From: Micromonospora sp. RHAY321
GTDB lineage: Bacteria > Actinomycetota > Actinomycetes > Mycobacteriales > Micromonosporaceae
Length of the DNA stretch: 64,000 bases
Assembly (NCBI RefSeq): GCF_023896955.1
Contig: NZ_JAMHIW010000018.1
Span: 56,250-120,249, forward strand
Reading direction: 5' to 3'
This document shows positions 60,796 through 64,000 of the stretch, piece by piece (position 1 is the stretch's first letter; every line of letters starts with the position of its first letter). The position numbers and the translations under genes were made by a program. The notes under the pieces were generated by a model. It saw only the letters and a program-made list of their open reading frames with translations, was not told the origin of the DNA and made no database searches.

Positions 60796-62160
60796 TCACC
60801 AGGAGCAGGAGAGGGCGGGGTCGCTGGCCAGGTCGGCGGCGAGGCGGCTGCGGTGGGCGGCCATCGCCTCGCCGTAGACGGCGAGCAGGCCGGAGACCGT
60901 ACGGTCCCACGAGAACTGCCGGGCGTGCTTCTCGGCACCTCGGGACAACTCCGCCCGCCGGGCCTGATCCGGCAGCAGGCGGGCCAGCGCGAGGGCCCAG
61001 TCCGCCGGGTCGTGCCCGTCGATCAGCACCCCGCTCACCTGGTCCCGGACGGCGGTGACCAGCCCGCCGACGGCGGCGGCGAGCACGGGCGTACCGCAGG
61101 CCTGCGCCTCCAGGGCGACCAGACCGAAGGATTCGTTGTGCGACGGCACCGCGACCAGGTCGGCGGCCCGGTACAGGGCGGGCAGGTCGTCCCCGGTGCG
61201 CGGCGGCAGGAAGCGCACCCGGTCCGTCACCCCGAGGGTGGCGGCCAGCTCGATCAGCGCGGTGGGCCGGTCCAGCCCGCTACCGCTGGGCCCGCCGCAG
61301 ATCGCCACGGTCACGTCGTCGGCCAGCGCCGGGTCGCGCTCGCGCAGGGCGGCGACCGCGCGGATCAGCACGTCGGGGGCCTTGAGCGGCTGGATCCGAC
61401 CGACGAAGGCCACCACGTACCCGTCGACCGGCAGCCCCAGCCGGCGGCGGGCCGCCCTGGTTGCCGAGGACCGGTCGCCCGGCGCGGGCCGGAACCGGTC
61501 CAGATCGACGCCCGGCGGGACGACGGCGACCTGGGTCGGGTCGGCGTCGTACCGCTCGACGAGGTCGCGAGCCTCCACCCGGGTGTTGGCGACCAGGCGG
61601 CTCGCCTCGGCGACCACCTGCTCCTCGCCGATCACCCGGGCCTTGGGCTCCGGCCGGTCACCGGTCGCGAGCTGGGCGTTCTTGACCTTCGCCAGGGTGT
61701 GCGCGGTGTGCACCAGCGGCACCCCCCAGCGTTCCTTGGCCAGCCAGCCGACCTGACCCGAGAGCCAGTAGTGGGAGTGGATCAGGTCGTAGTGCCCCGG
61801 CGGGCGGGACGCCTCGGCCCGCAGCACCCCGGCGGTGAAGGCGCAGAGCTGGCCCGGCAGTTCCTCCTTGGTGAGCCCTTCCAGCGGGCCGGAGGTGATG
61901 TGCCGGACCTGCACACCGGGTGCCATCTCCACCACCGGCGGGAGATCCCCGGAGGTGGCCCGGGTGAAGATCTCCACCTCGACGTTGGCCTCGGCGAGCC
62001 GCCGGGCGACCTCGAGGATGTAGACGTTCATTCCGCCCGCGTCGCCCGTTCCGGGCTGGTGCAGCGGGGAGGTGTGTACGGAGAGGGTGGCGATGCGGCG
62101 CGGCCGGGGCCACGGTTGGGCACCTCGCTGACGACCGACCCCGGTGTGCAGTTCCGCCAC
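60796..62160 (-). CDS. mshA: D-inositol-3-phosphate glycosyltransferase (mycothiol synthesis step 1)
   Basis: This is 454 aa from GTG 62160, chosen because AGAGGAG lies 5 nt upstream; longer frames start without a ribosome site. GT-B signatures specific to MshA: IATLSVHTSPLHQPGTGDAGGMNVYILEVARRLA, DLIHSHYWLSGQVGWL, VVPPGVDLDRFRP, VAFVGRIQPLKAPDVLIRA and VPSHNESFGLVALEAQACGTPVLAA. It transfers GlcNAc from UDP-GlcNAc to 1L-inositol-1-phosphate. Presence implies the organism uses mycothiol as its main thiol. It is divergent from the SDR gene, with YbjN downstream. Confidence 0.96.
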   Translation of the reverse strand: MAELHTGVGRQRGAQPWPRPRRIATLSVHTSPLHQPGTGDAGGMNVYILEVARRLAEANVEVEIFTRATSGDLPPVVEMAPGVQVRHITSGPLEGLTKEELPGQLCAFTAGVLRAEASRPPGHYDLIHSHYWLSGQVGWLAKERWGVPLVHTAHTLAKVKNAQLATGDRPEPKARVIGEEQVVAEASRLVANTRVEARDLVERYDADPTQVAVVPPGVDLDRFRPAPGDRSSATRAARRRLGLPVDGYVVAFVGRIQPLKAPDVLIRAVAALRERDPALADDVTVAICGGPSGSGLDRPTALIELAATLGVTDRVRFLPPRTGDDLPALYRAADLVAVPSHNESFGLVALEAQACGTPVLAAAVGGLVTAVRDQVSGVLIDGHDPADWALALARLLPDQARRAELSRGAEKHARQFSWDRTVSGLLAVYGEAMAAHRSRLAADLASDPALSCSW

Positions 62161-62378
62161 GTCCGCTCCTCTTGTCACGGTTAATGCCGTCACGCACGAC
62201 CGGCGCTTCTCGCTCAACCTGTACGCCGAACGTCATCTTCCCCATCGGGCCATCGAAATTCCCGGCGAGTCCCGCCAGGGTGACGGACCTCATCACCGCC
62301 CGCCCTCCGCATTGCCCGCCCGCGGCGGCTCGCACGCCCGCCCGGAGGGGGTCAGATCGGCGGGGTGACAATGACGGG

Positions 62379-63143
62379 ATGACCCCTGTCGCCATCGTCA
62401 CCGGAGCATCCAGCGGGATCGGCGCGGCCACCGCCCGCCGCCTCGCCGCCGAGGGCTTCCACGTGCTCGCCGCCGCCCGCCGCGCCGACCGGCTCGCCGA
62501 CCTGGTCGCCGAGATCACCACTGCCGGTGGAGAGGCGACCGCGGTGACCTGCGACGTCACCTCGGACGAGTCGGTGGCCGGGTTGGCCGAGGCCGCCGCA
62601 CAGGCGCCCGGGCCGGTCACCCTGCTGGTCAACAACGCCGGTGGCGCGCGCGGCCTGGAGCCGGTGGAGTCCGGCTCGGTCGCCGACTGGCAGTGGATGT
62701 ACGACGTGAACGTGCTCGGCACGCTGCGCGTGACCCAGGCGCTGCTGCCGGCGCTGGAGGCGTCCGGCGCGGGCACGATCGTGGTGGTCTCCTCCACGGC
62801 CGGCCACACGGTGTACGAGGGCGGGGGCGGCTACACGGCGGCGAAGCACGCGCAGACCGCGATCGCCGGCACGCTCCGCCTGGAACTGTGCGGCCGGCCG
62901 CTGCGGGTCATCGAGATCGACCCGGGCATGGTGAAGACCGACGAGTTCGGGCTGGTCCGCTTCGGCGGTGACGCCCAGCGGGCCGCCGCCGTCTACGCCG
63001 GGGTGCCCGACCCGCTGGTGGCCGAGGACGTGGCGGACTGCATCGCCTGGTGCGCCACCCGGCCGGAGCACGTCAACGTGGACCGGCTGGTGGTCCGGCC
63101 TCGGGCGCAGGCCGCCCAGCACAAGGTGCACCGGGTCTCCTGA
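62379..63143 (+). CDS. Short-chain dehydrogenase/reductase (Rv0484c-like)
   Basis: This is 254 aa from ATG 62379; the frame extends upstream without an SDR-like start. Classical SDR features are TGASSGIG at the N-terminus, CDVTSD, LVNNAGGARGLEPVE, the Ser in VVVSSTAGHTVYEGGGGYTAAKHA with Tyr/Lys (YTAAK) and PGMVKTDEFGLVRFGG. The C-terminus DPLVAEDVADCIAWCATRPEHVNVDRLVVRP matches the mycobacterial Rv0484c type. The substrate is unknown. It is divergent from mshA, 218 bp away. Confidence 0.93.
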   Translation: MTPVAIVTGASSGIGAATARRLAAEGFHVLAAARRADRLADLVAEITTAGGEATAVTCDVTSDESVAGLAEAAAQAPGPVTLLVNNAGGARGLEPVESGSVADWQWMYDVNVLGTLRVTQALLPALEASGAGTIVVVSSTAGHTVYEGGGGYTAAKHAQTAIAGTLRLELCGRPLRVIEIDPGMVKTDEFGLVRFGGDAQRAAAVYAGVPDPLVAEDVADCIAWCATRPEHVNVDRLVVRPRAQAAQHKVHRVS

Positions 63144-63165
63144 GACGGATCCGCGGGAGGTCGGG

Positions 63166-63966
63166 ATGAGCGGAGTGGCGCGACGCCGACCGCTCGGCGT
63201 GGTCACCCGGGGAACGACCAACCCGAACCGGCTCCGCCGGGTGGACAACTGGATCGTCGCCACCTGCGCCGACCGGCTGCGGGCGGCGGCCGACCCGCTG
63301 GTGGTCGACCTCGGCTACGGCGCCACCCCGGTGACCGCGGTGGAGTTGCGGGCCCGGCTGGCCGCCGGGGTCCGTCCGGACGTGCGGCTGGTCGGGCTGG
63401 AGATCGACCCGGCCCGGGTGGCCGCCGCGACTCCGGCCGCCGACCCGCCCGGCCTCACCTTCGCCCGGGGTGGTTTCGAGTTGGCCGGGCTCCGGCCGGT
63501 GCTGGTGCGCGCGTTCAACGTGCTGCGCCAGTACGACGAGAGCGAGGTGCCCGGCGCCTGGCGGACGATGACGGCCGCGCTGGCCCCGGACGGGGTGCTC
63601 GTCGAGGGCACCTGCGACGAGTTGGGCCGGCTCGCCAGTTGGTTGCTGGTCGACGCCGACGGCCCCCGGACGCTGACCCTGGCCGCGAAGCTCACCACCC
63701 TGGGCGGTCCCGCCGACCTGGCCGAGCGGCTGCCCAAGGCGCTGATCCACCGCAACGTCCCCGGCGAGCCGGTGCACGATCTGATCCGGGCGCTGGACGA
63801 CGCCTGGCAGGCAGCCGCCGCGTACGCCACCTTCGGCCCCCGCCAGCGCTGGCTACGCGCCGTGAGCCAACTCAGGGACACCGGCTGGCCCGTCCTCGAC
63901 CGCCCGCACCGCTGGCGCCACGGCGAACTGACCCTCCCCTGGCCCACGGTCGCCCCCCGAACCTGA
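63166..63966 (+). CDS. Class I SAM-dependent methyltransferase-like protein
   Basis: This is 266 aa from ATG 63166 with GGGAGG upstream, 22 bp after the SDR stop. A SAM-binding loop VVDLGYGATPVTAVELRARL (about 45-65) and the acidic strand LVGLEIDPARV are visible; the characteristic FARGGFELAGLRPVLVRAFNVLRQYDESEV and LVEGTCDELGRLASWLLVDADG follow. Motif I reads DLGYGATP rather than ExGxGxG, so cofactor binding may be atypical. It is probably co-transcribed with the SDR; the acceptor is unknown. The remaining 34 bases of the window contain nothing identifiable. Confidence 0.85.
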   Translation: MSGVARRRPLGVVTRGTTNPNRLRRVDNWIVATCADRLRAAADPLVVDLGYGATPVTAVELRARLAAGVRPDVRLVGLEIDPARVAAATPAADPPGLTFARGGFELAGLRPVLVRAFNVLRQYDESEVPGAWRTMTAALAPDGVLVEGTCDELGRLASWLLVDADGPRTLTLAAKLTTLGGPADLAERLPKALIHRNVPGEPVHDLIRALDDAWQAAAAYATFGPRQRWLRAVSQLRDTGWPVLDRPHRWRHGELTLPWPTVAPRT

Positions 63967-64000
63967 CCCCCCACTTCCCCCGCGATCTTGCACTTTCGGT

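Overview
The window is about 64 kb of very GC-rich, densely coding DNA with no mobile elements, CRISPR arrays or stable RNA genes that I can see. GTG starts, leaderless-looking starts, mycothiol synthesis (mshA), a BldN-type developmental sigma factor with its RsbN-type anti-sigma, Rex coupled to hem genes, and RegX3/PhoP-type phosphate sensing all point to a sporulating or mycelial actinomycete. Gene content suggests Micromonosporaceae (Micromonospora or a close relative); that assignment is inference from protein style, not a database match.

Left end (1-11.2 kb) is an accessory carbohydrate and secretion block. It holds a LacI-type repressor running off the edge, tandem palindromic operators, a GH51 arabinofuranosidase, a sugar ABC importer (binding lipoprotein plus two permeases, no ATPase) and a GH43 lipoprotein. 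Then come an amino-acid permease, a secreted glycosyl-hydrolase-like protein and a secreted phospholipase A2. From 11.2 to 22.3 kb are a cyclase/AAA/TPR signalling protein, an FmdB-type zinc ribbon, a membrane-anchored lytic transglycosylase, a double-GNAT acetyltransferase, a very large secreted nuclease, and a 59-aa gene plus DHA2 exporter behind a MerR-type promoter.

From 22.3 to 39.5 kb is conserved actinobacterial core. rex-hemA-hemC-cobA/hemD-hemB forms an operon with a Rex operator. Around it are a two-component system, a HAD phosphatase, a glutaredoxin-like protein, an acyl-CoA ligase, bldN-rsbN (with an overlapping 51-codon upstream ORF and a candidate sigma-BldN promoter), a SerB1-like phosphatase, an acyltransferase, a GalE2-like reductase, the 33-aa ribosomal protein bS22 and a BldC-like HTH protein.

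From 39.7 to 49.2 kb is an inserted variable block: a MacAB-type ABC exporter with adaptor and metallopeptidase, a TetR/hydrolase pair with a visible operator, proline dehydrogenase, an Asp-rich lipoprotein with a glutathionylspermidine-synthase-like ligase, and a CGNR regulator. From 49.3 kb to the end the core resumes: sugar-phosphate isomerase-like, Ppx/GppA, a Cys-rich protein, regX3-senX3 divergent from phoU across PHO-box-like repeats, phosphoglycerate mutase, two paralogous MFS transporters, a histone-H1-like fusion protein, YbjN, mshA, an SDR and a methyltransferase.

Read right to left, the core genes follow the order I remember for Mycobacterium tuberculosis Rv0484c-Rv0512. The window is therefore largely an ancestral actinobacterial neighbourhood linking redox (Rex, mycothiol), haem, phosphate and development, with lineage-specific insertions.
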